Positions 1-8,508 of a DNA stretch of 64,000 bases are shown here, one piece after another. Position 1 is the stretch's first letter. Every line of letters begins with the position of its first letter. The stretch spans positions 51,223 to 115,222 of the forward strand of contig CAKSQF010000005.1 of NCBI GenBank assembly GCA_934486825.1, given 5' to 3'. The translations under genes were made by a program, and so were the position numbers. The stretch comes from an uncultured Eubacteriales bacterium (lineage in GTDB: Bacteria; Bacillota; Clostridia; Oscillospirales; CAG-272). The notes under the pieces were generated by a model. That model made no database searches, was not told where the DNA came from, and saw only the letters and a list, made by a program, of their open reading frames with translations.

Positions 1-851
1 TTTTCGTCGGTGTAAAAGGAAGCGACAAGCAGCTCGGAGCCGTCGCTTTTTATATCGACCGACGTCGTGTATTTGTTTTTCATGATCTTCTGAATCTGCT
101 TCAGACGGTCGTTGTATACGTTAATCACGCTGAAATGCGACTGATCTCTCGTTGCCACCGCATAATATCCGGAGTCGCTTACCGCGGCGTCGGTTATCGG
201 GTATTCGCAGTCCCACTCGCCTATGTTGTTGAAATAGGTGTAGAGCGAATAGTTCTTTCCGCCTCTGTCGAAGCAGAGCAGATAATTTTCGGACGCTTTC
301 AGCACCGGAGAGGAATAGGAATTCTTCTCGTTGTATGCCTTGTTTCCCGCGTTGTCGCAGATCACAAGCCGTTTGTTGCCGACTGTTGCGAAATAATCCT
401 TGTAAACCGCAAAGACACGGTTGTCGTCCCTTGTGTATATGACCCCGCAGGTCGTCCTGTCGGAGGACGGGATCGCCGATTCGAGCCTGAAATTGACGTT
501 TCTCATCAGAAATCTGAAATTTTCAATTGTAATATCGTCGCGGTAGGCAAAAAACATGAAACCGAGATAGACCGCAAACAGCAGTACCGATATCCATGTT
601 GCGACGCGGAATCTGCCCGACACGGTCAGATAATAGCGGTTTTTCAGTTCCCGCCGCTCCTCGGTCGAGACAAGATCGTCGTTTGGCAGGACGTATATAT
701 TTTCCACTTCGTTCTGTGTCAGCTTGTCGAACGTCATCCGCTTTTTCTTCCGGGCGAGCTTTTTCTGCTCCGCGGGTGTCAGTGCACCCGGGCCCGTGGC
801 GGTAAGCGATTGCTTTTTCGAACCGCCCTTTTTATCTTTATCCTTTTTCAC
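1..851 (-). CDS. DUF5711-like membrane-anchored protein, C-terminus cut by window edge
   Basis: The reading frame opens at a GTG (849-851) preceded by an AAGGAAAGG ribosome site and runs off the left edge after about 283 residues. The first ~75 residues are Lys-rich and cytoplasmic-looking. One transmembrane helix follows at about residues 86-106 (WISVLLFAVYLGFMFFAY). The rest is a repeat-like beta-strand region with phrases such as VICDNAGNKAY and YAVATRDQSHFSVINVYND, as in beta-propellers. This layout fits the DUF5711 family of Clostridia, whose function is unknown. It lies 55 bp after truA and is the last visible gene of the ruv-ecf-truA run. The large plus-strand frame over the same bases is its shadow. 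Confidence 0.75.
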   Translation of the reverse strand, partial: MKKDKDKKGGSKKQSLTATGPGALTPAEQKKLARKKKRMTFDKLTQNEVENIYVLPNDDLVSTEERRELKNRYYLTVSGRFRVATWISVLLFAVYLGFMFFAYRDDITIENFRFLMRNVNFRLESAIPSSDRTTCGVIYTRDDNRVFAVYKDYFATVGNKRLVICDNAGNKAYNEKNSYSSPVLKASENYLLCFDRGGKNYSLYTYFNNIGEWDCEYPITDAAVSDSGYYAVATRDQSHFSVINVYNDRLKQIQKIMKNKYTTSVDIKSDGSELLVASFYTDE

Positions 852-906
852 GGTAAAATATACCCTTTCCTTTCTCAAAGCAGGATAAGACCGAAAATAA
901 AAAATG

Positions 907-1674
907 TCAGCTTTCGGGCGGCGTCTGCCTGTATACCACCCTGTTAAGATAGAGTCCGTCGGGCGGAAGCGTTGCACCCGCAAGCCTGCGGTCGCCCGAC
1001 GCTATGATCTTTTCGATGTCGGATATCCCGATCCTGCCCTCGGATACCGCAACAAGGGTCCCCGCAAGTATGCGTACCATGTTGTAGAGAAAGCCGTCGG
1101 CAGAGACGGTGATCCTGACAAGCTCGCCGTCGCGCACGACGTCAAACGATTTTATCGTGCGCACGGTGGAAACGACCTTCGAACCCTGCGCCATAAACGC
1201 CGAAAAATCATGCCTGCCGATAAATTTTTTTGCCGCGCAGTCCATGAGAGAAGCGTCAAGCTTTACCGGAAAGTGGTAGGCGCGGTCGGCAAGAAAAGGA
1301 TCCCTGACCGGTCTGTTAAGTATGATATAAACATACTCCTTGTATTCAACGTCGTATCTTGCATGAAATGAGTCGTCAACTCTTTTTGCCGACAGCAGAG
1401 CGATGTCGGGCGGAAGCAGGGGAGCGATGGCAAGCGGCAGCTTTTCGGGCGGGATCGCGGGAAGAGGCGAGCCGTCCGCCGTCTCGGCGGTCAGACAGAA
1501 ATTGTTTGCATGAACTCCGGCATCGGTCCGCGAACAGCCTGTTATGAGCAGTTTTTTCGAAAAGAGCCGTTCGGCTGCTTCCTGAAAGCTTCCCTGAACC
1601 GTTCTCAGCCCCGGCTGTGACTGAAACCCGTGAAAGCGGGTGCCGACATATGAAATTGTGAGAAGCAGCTTCAT
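907..1674 (-). CDS. truA: tRNA pseudouridine(38-40) synthase TruA
   Basis: 255 residues, normal for TruA. It converts uridines 38, 39 and 40 of the tRNA anticodon arm to pseudouridine. The N-terminal ISYVGTRFHGFQSQP motif and the catalytic loop GCSRTDAGVHA, with the nucleophile Asp51, are intact. The second half carries the usual duplicated domain (FHARYDVEYKEYVY, FLYNMVRILAGTL). It starts 21 bp after ecfT. The order ecfA-ecfA-ecfT-truA is common in Firmicutes, so co-transcription is expected and no functional link to vitamin uptake is needed. Confidence 0.95.
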   Translation of the reverse strand: MKLLLTISYVGTRFHGFQSQPGLRTVQGSFQEAAERLFSKKLLITGCSRTDAGVHANNFCLTAETADGSPLPAIPPEKLPLAIAPLLPPDIALLSAKRVDDSFHARYDVEYKEYVYIILNRPVRDPFLADRAYHFPVKLDASLMDCAAKKFIGRHDFSAFMAQGSKVVSTVRTIKSFDVVRDGELVRITVSADGFLYNMVRILAGTLVAVSEGRIGISDIEKIIASGDRRLAGATLPPDGLYLNRVVYRQTPPES

Positions 1675-1695
1675 GCCGGACCCCCTTTTTGATTT

Positions 1696-2523
1696 TTACA
1701 GGCAGATGATGCCCGGAAAAGGAACAAAACGCATTGCAACCACCGCGCCGCAGAGCAGTGTCATCAGAACAAAGGCAACTGCGTCCCGCGGAGCAAAGTG
1801 AAATGTCTTCATGCGGGTTCTGCCTGTGCCTCCGTGGTAACAGCGACACTCCATCGCCGTCGCAAGTTCGCCCGCATGTCTTATCGACGATATAAACAGC
1901 GGGATGAAAACCGGAAGCAGTGCTTTTGCGCGCGCAAAGAGCGAGCCGCTTTCGAAATCGGCGCCTCTTGCCTTCTGAGCCGTCATTATCTGGTCGGTCT
2001 CATCGACAAGAGTCGGGATGAAACGGAGCGCAATCGTCATCATCATTGCGAATTCGTGAACCGGAAGTCCTATCCTGCCGAGCGGGGACAGAAGCCTGTC
2101 AATGCCGTCGGTGAGTGCGCTCGGCGAGGTCGTGTAGGTTAGAATCACGCTTGAACCGATCAGCAGTGCGACAAGCCGCAGAGCGATCATCAGTGCGTAA
2201 ACGATTCCCTCGGCGTAGATGTGTATGAATCTGAATTCAAAAAGCAGAATGTCGCCTGTGTGCCAGAAAATATTGAAAAAAGATGTGATTATTATAATGA
2301 ATCTGAGCGGTTTCAGCGATTTCGTCAGCGTTTTTATCGGGATTCTGCCGATCGGCGCAAGAAGAAACGCAACAAGCGTCAGAGCGGCGATCGTCACAAG
2401 ATCCTTTGCAAGAAAGACGATCACGATGAAGAAAAGCGAAAGAATCAGCTTGGTGCGCGGGTCAAGTCGGTGAAGCACCGAATCACCGGGAAAATACTGA
2501 CCTATCGTAATGTCTTTAAGCAT
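1696..2523 (-). CDS. ecfT: Energy-coupling factor transporter transmembrane subunit EcfT
   Basis: 275 residues from the ATG at 2521-2523, which has the strong site AAAGGAGG just upstream; a longer frame reaching 2556 has no such site. EcfT is the integral-membrane scaffold of ECF importers and couples the two ATPases to an interchangeable substrate-binding S component. It begins with the typical GQYFPGDSVLHRLDPRTKL segment, has five to six hydrophobic helices, and carries the coupling-helix motif AQKARGADFE plus a second Ala-Arg-Gly-like segment (ECRCYHGGTGRTRMK). Its start overlaps the end of ecfA2 by 8 bp. No S component is encoded nearby. Confidence 0.93.
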   Translation of the reverse strand: MLKDITIGQYFPGDSVLHRLDPRTKLILSLFFIVIVFLAKDLVTIAALTLVAFLLAPIGRIPIKTLTKSLKPLRFIIIITSFFNIFWHTGDILLFEFRFIHIYAEGIVYALMIALRLVALLIGSSVILTYTTSPSALTDGIDRLLSPLGRIGLPVHEFAMMMTIALRFIPTLVDETDQIMTAQKARGADFESGSLFARAKALLPVFIPLFISSIRHAGELATAMECRCYHGGTGRTRMKTFHFAPRDAVAFVLMTLLCGAVVAMRFVPFPGIICL

Positions 2524-3409
2524 GCCGACCCCTCCTTTCGTCAAGCAGGGCGGCAATCGCGCGCTCGGCGTCGTCGATGGTGTAGACTCCGTCGGGGAGA
2601 TCGTATCCCATCCTCCGCAGGTCGTTCATGACAGCGCTTACCTGTGGAATGTCAAGTCCGATCCGGCAAAGCTCGTCGGCGCGGGCGAAAATGTCCGATC
2701 TGTCACCGGACATTGCAAGCTTTCCGTCGTTCATCACTATGATGTCGTCGGTGTAACGCGCCATGTCCTCCATCGAGTGGCTGACTATAATTACGGTTGC
2801 GCCCGTCTTTTCGCGGTATTCGAGCAGTCCGCCGAACACGGTGTCACGACCGATCGGGTCGAGACCGGAGGCGGGTTCGTCAAGTATGAGTATCTCGGGG
2901 CGCATTGCGATTACTCCCGCAATCGCCGCGCGTCGCTTCTGTCCGCCCGAAAGCTCAAAGGGCGACTTGTCCATAAGCTCCGGCTCAAGTCTTACAAAGC
3001 CTGCGGCTTCTTCGACTCTTTCCTTTATCTGCGCCTCGTCAAGTCCCTGATTTTTCGGACCGAAGGAAATGTCCTTGGCGACCGTTTCGTCAAAAAGCTG
3101 ATATTCGGGGTACTGGAAAACCAGACCGACTCTGAATCTGATCGATCTCAGTGTTTTTTTGTCGGAAAATATGTCCTCTCCGAGGACGGTTATCTTTCCC
3201 TCGTCCGGCTTCAGCAGACCGCATATCATCTGTACGAGGGTGGATTTGCCCGAGCCGGTATGACCGATTATTCCGGTTATCGACGATTTTTTTACCGAAA
3301 CCGAGACGTTGTCAACCGCCTTTTTGTAAAAAACGGTGTTTTTTCCGTAGCTGTAACTGACACCCGACAGGCTGACCGCAGTCGTCGGGTCTGTTGATAG
3401 TATTTGCAT
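2516..3409 (-). CDS. ecfA2: ECF transporter ATPase EcfA2
   Basis: 297-residue ABC ATPase. The Walker A is GHTGSGKST (49-57); the His in this position is typical of EcfA2 rather than EcfA1. Q-loop Gln99, signature LSGGQKRR (153-160), Walker B LILDEPASGLDP (from 174) and switch His211 are all present, so it should be catalytically competent. It pairs with EcfA1 (upstream) and EcfT (downstream, overlapping) in a group II ECF module that serves several S components for vitamins or metals encoded elsewhere in the genome. Confidence 0.93.
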   Translation of the reverse strand: MQILSTDPTTAVSLSGVSYSYGKNTVFYKKAVDNVSVSVKKSSITGIIGHTGSGKSTLVQMICGLLKPDEGKITVLGEDIFSDKKTLRSIRFRVGLVFQYPEYQLFDETVAKDISFGPKNQGLDEAQIKERVEEAAGFVRLEPELMDKSPFELSGGQKRRAAIAGVIAMRPEILILDEPASGLDPIGRDTVFGGLLEYREKTGATVIIVSHSMEDMARYTDDIIVMNDGKLAMSGDRSDIFARADELCRIGLDIPQVSAVMNDLRRMGYDLPDGVYTIDDAERAIAALLDERRGRHA

Positions 3410-3445
3410 ATCAGATGGTATCTCCGTTGTATTCCTGTGCGATGC

Positions 3446-4300
3446 TTACGGCTTTCCGAGCAACCGGGCGATCGCATCGACCGCAGTCTCACGGTCGATT
3501 ATGCCGGACGGCAGGTCAAAGCCGCGCTTTTGCAGTCTGTATATAAGCTCGCTTGCCTGCGGGACGGCGAGTCCGAGCGAGTGAAGCTTTTCGACCTGCG
3601 AAAATATCCGCGTCGGACTGCCGTCCATTATGATCCTGCGCTCGTCGAGGACGACGACTCTGTCGGCGAGAACCGCCTCGTCCATATTGTGGGTAATCGT
3701 GATTATCGTTATGCCTTTTTCCCGGTTGAGCATCCGCATGATCTTCATCACGTCGGCTCTGCCGAGCGGGTCGAGCATTGCGGTCGATTCGTCGAAAATA
3801 ATGCAGTCGGGAAGCATGGCAAGTATGCCCGCGATGGCGACCCGCTGTTTCTGACCGCCCGACAGCTTGTGCGGCGCATGGTGCGCGTATTCGCTCATGC
3901 CGACGGCGGCAAGCGCGTCATCGACGCGGACTCTTATCTGTTCGGGCGGGATGCCGAGATTTTCGGGTCCGAACGCCACATCCTCTTCCACAACCGTCGA
4001 AACAAGTTGGTTGTCGGGATTCTGAAAAACCATTCCGAGCGATCTTCTGACCTCCAGAATGTCGTCGTCGGTCATTTCGGGACTGTATTTTATCCCGTTT
4101 ACCGTTATCTCTCCCGATGTCGGCTCAAGCACGAGCGCAAGGATCCGCGCAAGCGTCGATTTTCCCGAGCCGTTGCGCCCGAGCACGGCTGTGAACGATC
4201 CCTTTTCAATGCTCAGATCGAGATTTTCAAGCACCGGGATCGGTTTGCCGTCGTCGTCGGTGTATGAAAAACAGAGATTTTTTATTTCAATATAGGGCAT
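3446..4300 (-). CDS. ecfA1: ECF transporter ATPase EcfA1
   Basis: 284-residue ABC ATPase with Walker A GRNGSGKST (41-49), Q-loop VFQNPDNQLV, signature LSGGQKQR (146-153), Walker B IIFDEST (167-173) and switch His204. The Glu-Ser-Thr after the Walker B Asp is usual for EcfA1. It lies 36 bp upstream of ecfA2 and 24 bp after the methyltransferase gene, so it is probably part of the long ruvC-to-truA transcript. Confidence 0.93.
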   Translation of the reverse strand: MPYIEIKNLCFSYTDDDGKPIPVLENLDLSIEKGSFTAVLGRNGSGKSTLARILALVLEPTSGEITVNGIKYSPEMTDDDILEVRRSLGMVFQNPDNQLVSTVVEEDVAFGPENLGIPPEQIRVRVDDALAAVGMSEYAHHAPHKLSGGQKQRVAIAGILAMLPDCIIFDESTAMLDPLGRADVMKIMRMLNREKGITIITITHNMDEAVLADRVVVLDERRIIMDGSPTRIFSQVEKLHSLGLAVPQASELIYRLQKRGFDLPSGIIDRETAVDAIARLLGKP

Positions 4301-4324
4301 TTTTGCACTAAAAACCTTTCTTGC

Positions 4325-5203
4325 TTAGTTGCGCTCCGCGGTCCATCTTGCCGCCGCGCCGCAGGGAAGCGTCGCGCCGCTCGCCGTGACCGGCAGACCT
4401 ATCTCGTCGGATGCGATCTTCCCTCCGTGAGTCTTTCCGACCGTCATCGAAAGTATGTATCCCATGGTTGACGGCGAAAGTCCGGTGGTGTATGTGTTGA
4501 GCAGGACAAACAGCGGCTTTTCCGACAGGACGCCGCAACAGAGATTTACAAAATCGTAAATGTTGTCTTCAAGCTTCCACAGTTCGCCGGTCGGTCCTCT
4601 GCCGTATGACGGCGGGTCCATAATTACTGCATCGTAAAAGCTTGAGCGTCTGATCTCGCGTTCGACGAATTTGCGGCAGTCATCGACTATCCAGCGTATC
4701 GGAGCGTCCGACAGCCCGGAAAGCGCGGCGTTTTCTCTCGCCTGCGCGACCATTCCCTTTGCCGCATCGACATGTGTGACCGACGCTCCCGCCTTTGCGG
4801 CGGCGACCGTCGCTCCCCCCGTATATGCGAACAGATTGAGCACACGTATCGGTCTGCCGGCGTTTTTTATCAGATCGCCGAACCATTCCCAGTTTGCCGC
4901 CTGCTCGGGGAAAAGCCCGGTGTGCTTGAAGCCCATCGGCTTTATCTTGAATTCAAGACCGAGGGAGTCATATCCGACCGTCCATTCCTCGGGCAGATTT
5001 GCGGTCCCGTCCCAGTGACCGCCTCCCGACTTCGAACGCATATAGGAGGCGTCCGCTCTTTTCCAGAGCGGAGAAGCCGCGCTGTTTTTCCATATGACCT
5101 GCGGGTCGGGACGGACGAGCGTGTATTTTCCCCAGCGTTCAAGCCGTTTGCCGTCGGTGCAGTCGATCAGCTCGTAGTCCTTCCATTTGTCTGCTGTAAA
5201 CAT
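4325..5203 (-). CDS. Class I SAM-dependent methyltransferase, RlmI/Methyltrans_SAM type
   Basis: 292 residues. The SAM-binding region reads VLNLFAYTGGATVAAAKAGA followed by VTHVDAAKG, and the catalytic segment is VIMDPPSYGRGP, close to the Asp-Pro-Pro-Ser motif of RNA cytosine-C5 or guanine methyltransferases of the RlmI/RlmK group. There is no N-terminal PUA domain. The substrate is therefore probably RNA, but the exact base is unknown. It sits 32 bp after ruvB and 24 bp before ecfA1. Confidence 0.82.
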   Translation of the reverse strand: MFTADKWKDYELIDCTDGKRLERWGKYTLVRPDPQVIWKNSAASPLWKRADASYMRSKSGGGHWDGTANLPEEWTVGYDSLGLEFKIKPMGFKHTGLFPEQAANWEWFGDLIKNAGRPIRVLNLFAYTGGATVAAAKAGASVTHVDAAKGMVAQARENAALSGLSDAPIRWIVDDCRKFVEREIRRSSFYDAVIMDPPSYGRGPTGELWKLEDNIYDFVNLCCGVLSEKPLFVLLNTYTTGLSPSTMGYILSMTVGKTHGGKIASDEIGLPVTASGATLPCGAAARWTAERN

Positions 5204-5235
5204 GTCTTTCAGTAAAAATCCTTTTCAAAAATGAG

Positions 5236-6297
5236 TCAGTCGAATATTCCCACCTGATCGGAGGGAGCGGCGGCGGCTCCGCCCGTCGGTCGGAACTCTA
5301 TGCCGAGATGCTCGTATGCAAGTCTTGTCGCGCATCTGCCGCGCGGCGTTCTTGACAGAAAACCGATCTGCATGAGATAAGGCTCGTAAACGTCTTCGAT
5401 CGTCACCGATTCCTCGCCGACCGACGCCGCGAGCGTTTCAAGTCCGACCGGTCCGCCTCCGTACAGTCTGATTATGGTGCCGAGCATGCGTCTGTCAACA
5501 TTGTCAAGTCCGAGCTCGTCGATTTCAAGCGCCGTCAGCGCATATTTTGCGATGTCGCCGTCGATTATGCCCTTGCCCTTGACCTGCGCGAAATCGCGGA
5601 CGCGTTTGAGCAGGCGGTTTGCAATACGCGGCGTGCCGCGCGAGCAGAGCGCGATCTGCCGCGCTCCGTCCGGGGTTATGTTGAATTCGAGAATTTTTGC
5701 CGATCTCGTCACTATCCGGGTAAGCTCGTCCGGATTGTAAAGCTCCAGCTTGAGCACTACCCCGAATCTGTCGCGGAGCGGCGTCGAGAGCTGTCCGGCA
5801 CGGGTCGTTGCCCCGATAAGTGTGAAATGAGGCAGCTTCATGCGGAAGGAACGCGCGGCGGGACCTTTGCCGATAATTATGTCTATCTCAAAATCCTCCA
5901 TGGCAGGGTAGAGAACCTCTTCGACAAGTCTCGGAAGTCTGTGTATCTCGTCGATGAAGAGGATGTCGTTCTCCTGAAGGTTTGTGAGCAGTGCGACGAG
6001 GTCGCCTGCCTTTTCGATCGCGGGTCCCGAGGTTATGCGGATGTTGACATTCATTTCGTTGGCGATTATACCCGAAAGGGTCGTTTTTCCGAGTCCGGGA
6101 GGACCGTAGAGCAGGACATGGTCGAGCATGTCCCCTCTCATACGTGCCGCTTCTATATAAATTTTCAGATTTTCCTTTGCCTTTGCCTGTCCGATATATT
6201 CGTCCAGCCTCTGCGGACGCAGTGTCAGCTCGGTTTCCGAATCGTTTTCGTTGAACTGCGTGCTCAGCATCCGGTTGTCAAGTTCGAAATCTTCCAT
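5236..6297 (-). CDS. ruvB: Holliday junction branch migration helicase RuvB
   Basis: 353 residues. RuvB is the AAA+ motor that drives Holliday junctions through the RuvA-RuvC complex. Walker A is GPPGLGKTT (65-73), Walker [10 protein letters not shown] (from about 113), sensor 1 IGATTRAG, and arginine finger region TPLRDRFG. The C-terminal winged helix ends with the usual [10 protein letters not shown] motif. The gene lies 13 bp after ruvA. Confidence 0.97.
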   Translation of the reverse strand: MEDFELDNRMLSTQFNENDSETELTLRPQRLDEYIGQAKAKENLKIYIEAARMRGDMLDHVLLYGPPGLGKTTLSGIIANEMNVNIRITSGPAIEKAGDLVALLTNLQENDILFIDEIHRLPRLVEEVLYPAMEDFEIDIIIGKGPAARSFRMKLPHFTLIGATTRAGQLSTPLRDRFGVVLKLELYNPDELTRIVTRSAKILEFNITPDGARQIALCSRGTPRIANRLLKRVRDFAQVKGKGIIDGDIAKYALTALEIDELGLDNVDRRMLGTIIRLYGGGPVGLETLAASVGEESVTIEDVYEPYLMQIGFLSRTPRGRCATRLAYEHLGIEFRPTGGAAAAPSDQVGIFD

Positions 6298-6310
6298 GTG
6301 CCCTCCGTTA

Positions 6311-6922
6311 TTACTTCATGAGCCGTTTCAGACCCTCGCGTATCAGTGTCTCGGTGTCGAGACCGCTGTCAAGCGAGGCGAGCGCGTAATTTGCTTCCGC
6401 GCGTGAATAGCCGAGCACCATAAGTGCCGCCTGAGCGTCGGTAACGGCCGAATTGCCGGTGTCGGGGATGTCTTTCGTGAGGCTGCCGCCGCCGTCTGCA
6501 GGAGCACTGCCGATCGCCTTGCCGATCTTGTCCTTCAGTTCGAGGACGACTCTTGCGGCTGTCTTGGCTCCGACGCCGTTGGCTTTTGCTATCGACTTGG
6601 CGTCTCCCGACATCACGGCACCCGAAAGACGTGGCGGCGTCAGCACCGAAAGGATTGCCATTGCCGCCTTCGGTCCGACGCCCGAAACCGAGATAAGAAG
6701 CTCAAAGGCTGTTTTCTCTTCTTCGTTGGCAAAGCCGAAAAGTTCCATCGCGTCCTCGCGGACCGAAAAATATGTGAAAAGCTTTGCGGGAGAGCCTTCC
6801 TTGCCCGCAAGAGCCGAAAAGGTGTTTGACGAAACGGTAAGCCTGTAACCGACTCCGCCGGCGTCTATGACGGCGGTTGAAAGCGAGAGCAGTGCAAGCG
6901 TTCCCGAAATATAGTAATACAT
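6311..6922 (-). CDS. ruvA: Holliday junction DNA helicase subunit RuvA
   Basis: 203 residues with the standard three domains: OB-fold start [10 protein letters not shown] with AGGVGYRL, helix-hairpin-helix pairs ([16 protein letters not shown] and [22 protein letters not shown]), and a C-terminal RuvB-binding domain ([20 protein letters not shown]). The start is set by AAAGGAG eleven bases upstream. It forms the tetrameric platform for RuvB and RuvC, whose genes flank it. Confidence 0.97.
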   Translation of the reverse strand: MYYYISGTLALLSLSTAVIDAGGVGYRLTVSSNTFSALAGKEGSPAKLFTYFSVREDAMELFGFANEEEKTAFELLISVSGVGPKAAMAILSVLTPPRLSGAVMSGDAKSIAKANGVGAKTAARVVLELKDKIGKAIGSAPADGGGSLTKDIPDTGNSAVTDAQAALMVLGYSRAEANYALASLDSGLDTETLIREGLKRLMK

Positions 6923-6951
6923 AGATGATACTCCTTTGCGATCGTCGCAGA

Positions 6952-7452
6952 TCAGCGAAGATTGTAGAATTCCTTAAGACGGCTGCCGCCTGTGTGGGCA
7001 TGACAGATTGCGATCGCAAGCGCGTCGCAGGTGTCGTCGAGCTTCGGCGGATTTGCAAGACCGAGGAAGGTTTTGACCATCAGCATGACCTGCGCCTTTG
7101 TCGCCTTGCCGTATCCGACCACCGACTGCTTCACCTGAAGAGGGGTGTATTCGAAGATTCCGACTCCTTTTTCGGCGGCGGCAAGCAGGATCACGCCTCT
7201 TGCCTCGGCGACGATTATCCCGGTCGTCGCGTTGGTGTTGAAGAAAAGCTCCTCAACCGCCATTGCGTCCGGACGGTAAAGCTCTATAAGCCCGGTAAGC
7301 TCGCGGTGTATCTGCATAAGACGGCTTTCGACCGGAGTGTGTGCGGGCGTCTGTATCGAGCCGAAGGCGAGAGTGCGAAAACGTGAATTTTTGTATTCGA
7401 TGACCCCGTAGCCGACGATGGCTATTCCGGGATCGATACCGAGTATTATCAT
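6952..7452 (-). CDS. ruvC: Crossover junction endodeoxyribonuclease RuvC
   Basis: 166 residues from the ATG at 7450-7452, which has GGAGGT upstream; a longer frame to 7488 would add 12 residues not found in the family. RuvC cuts Holliday junctions symmetrically. The four acidic residues are present: Asp7 (ILGIDPG), Glu67 (AVEELFF), Asp140 and Asp143 (KLDDTCDALA). First gene of the ruv-ecf-truA run. Confidence 0.96.
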   Translation of the reverse strand: MIILGIDPGIAIVGYGVIEYKNSRFRTLAFGSIQTPAHTPVESRLMQIHRELTGLIELYRPDAMAVEELFFNTNATTGIIVAEARGVILLAAAEKGVGIFEYTPLQVKQSVVGYGKATKAQVMLMVKTFLGLANPPKLDDTCDALAIAICHAHTGGSRLKEFYNLR

Positions 7453-7491
7453 AAAAGCAGACCTCCGGCTTCCGGCACAATATATCATCTT

Positions 7492-7522
7492 ATTATATCA
7501 TACAATAAGTGCTTTTCGGCAA
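7492..7522 (-). promoter_or_regulatory. Possible promoter for the ruvC operon
   Basis: On the minus strand a perfect TATAAT lies at 7492-7497, 40 bp upstream of ruvC. The best -35 match is TTGCCG at 7517-7522 with a 19-bp spacer, which is long. The -10 is convincing, the -35 weak. Confidence 0.4.
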
Positions 7523-7539
7523 AAGAATTTGTAAATTTT

Positions 7540-7583
7540 TTTAGAAAAAGCCCGCGGATACGGTCTGCGTCCGTATCCGCGGG
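7540..7583 (-). terminator. Rho-independent terminator after proC
   Basis: A perfect 13-bp stem (7551-7563 with 7571-7583, CCCGCGGATACGG and its complement) with a 7-base loop. On the minus strand it is followed by CTTTTTCTAAAAAAATTT. It ends the proBAC transcript before the ruvC promoter. Confidence 0.92.
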
Positions 7584-7591
7584 TCACTTGC

Positions 7592-7666
7592 TTATTCTTC
7601 TGCAAGTCTGATCTCTATTGCGGCAACTCCCGCCGCCGGGAGGGTATGGATCCTCCTTAAAATCGG
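7592..7666 (-). pseudogene. Coding-like remnant downstream of proC
   Basis: Directly after the proC stop codon the same frame stays open for 24 more codons to a TAA at 7592-7594. It reads ILRRIHTLPAAGVAAIEIRL then AEE. The phrase LPAAGVAAIEIRL resembles the last beta-strands of glycoside hydrolases, but this is only a resemblance. There is an AAGGAGG but no start codon behind it. It may be the tail of a lost gene, or chance. Confidence 0.25.
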
Positions 7667-8485
7667 TTATTTGTTCTTTTTTCCGAGTTCTGCGGTTTTG
7701 TTCTTCGATGCGACCACCGCATCCGATACCGCCGCCCGAAGAGCGTATCTTTCAAGCACCGATACTCCTTCGATCGTGCTTCCTCCGGGCGAGCAGACCT
7801 CGTCGCGCAGCAGATCGGGGTGCTTTTTGCTTGTAAGAATCAGCTTGGCGGCTCCCGCAACCGTTGCAGCCGCAAGCTTCAGAGAAACCTCGCGTGAAAG
7901 TCCGCAGCGTACTCCGCCGTCGGCGAGTGCGTCTGTAAATATATCCGCAAAGGCGGGCGAGCATCCGGAGAGCGCCGAGCCTGCGTCAAAAAGCGATTCG
8001 TCAAGCGGGACAAATTCGCCGGACGCCGACATCAGTTCGAGAAAACGATCGGTGATCGCTCCCTTTGCCGCGTCGTTGCAGGTGTAGAGCACAATGCCCA
8101 TGCCGATCGATACGGGAGTGTTGGGCATGATGCGTATTATCGGACAGTCAAAGCCGAGCATTTCGGCGATCGAGCCGATCGTCACTCCCGCCGCCATGCT
8201 GACCACGCAGGGCGGATTGCCGGCGCGTCCCTTCAGCGTGTCCGCTATTTCGGAGATGACTCCTCCGATGATCTGCGGCTTCACGCCGAGGATTACATAG
8301 TCGGACAGGCGCGCGACGCAAATGTTGTCGCCGGCGTCACAGCCGAGTGTATCGGCAAGCTTTTTTGCCTTTTCGGGTGTTCTGCATGAGAGCAGGAGCG
8401 AATCGGTGCGTTCAGAGGCGGCGCGAGCAAGCGCCGAACCCATGTTCCCGATTCCGATAAAGCCGAGTGAGTAGTTTTTCTTCAT
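7667..8485 (-). CDS. proC: Pyrroline-5-carboxylate reductase ProC
   Basis: 272 residues; last step of proline synthesis, reducing pyrroline-5-carboxylate with NAD(P)H. The N-terminal nucleotide-binding loop is GIGNMGSA (11-18). The family motifs VKPQIIGGVI, RIMPNTPVSIGMG and the C-terminal signature DEVCSPGGSTIEGVSVLE are present. It is 23 bp downstream of proA and is followed by a strong terminator, closing the proB-proA-proC operon. Confidence 0.95.
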   Translation of the reverse strand: MKKNYSLGFIGIGNMGSALARAASERTDSLLLSCRTPEKAKKLADTLGCDAGDNICVARLSDYVILGVKPQIIGGVISEIADTLKGRAGNPPCVVSMAAGVTIGSIAEMLGFDCPIIRIMPNTPVSIGMGIVLYTCNDAAKGAITDRFLELMSASGEFVPLDESLFDAGSALSGCSPAFADIFTDALADGGVRCGLSREVSLKLAAATVAGAAKLILTSKKHPDLLRDEVCSPGGSTIEGVSVLERYALRAAVSDAVVASKNKTAELGKKNK

Positions 8486-8508
8486 TGCTTTTTCCTCTTT
8501 TGCGGAGA

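Noticed and set aside
135..947. Long plus-strand frame (270 codons) at the left edge
   Set aside because: It is antisense to the DUF5711-like gene, whose minus-strand frame has a ribosome site, a membrane helix and a sensible protein. The plus-strand translation is Arg/Cys-rich with no family features.
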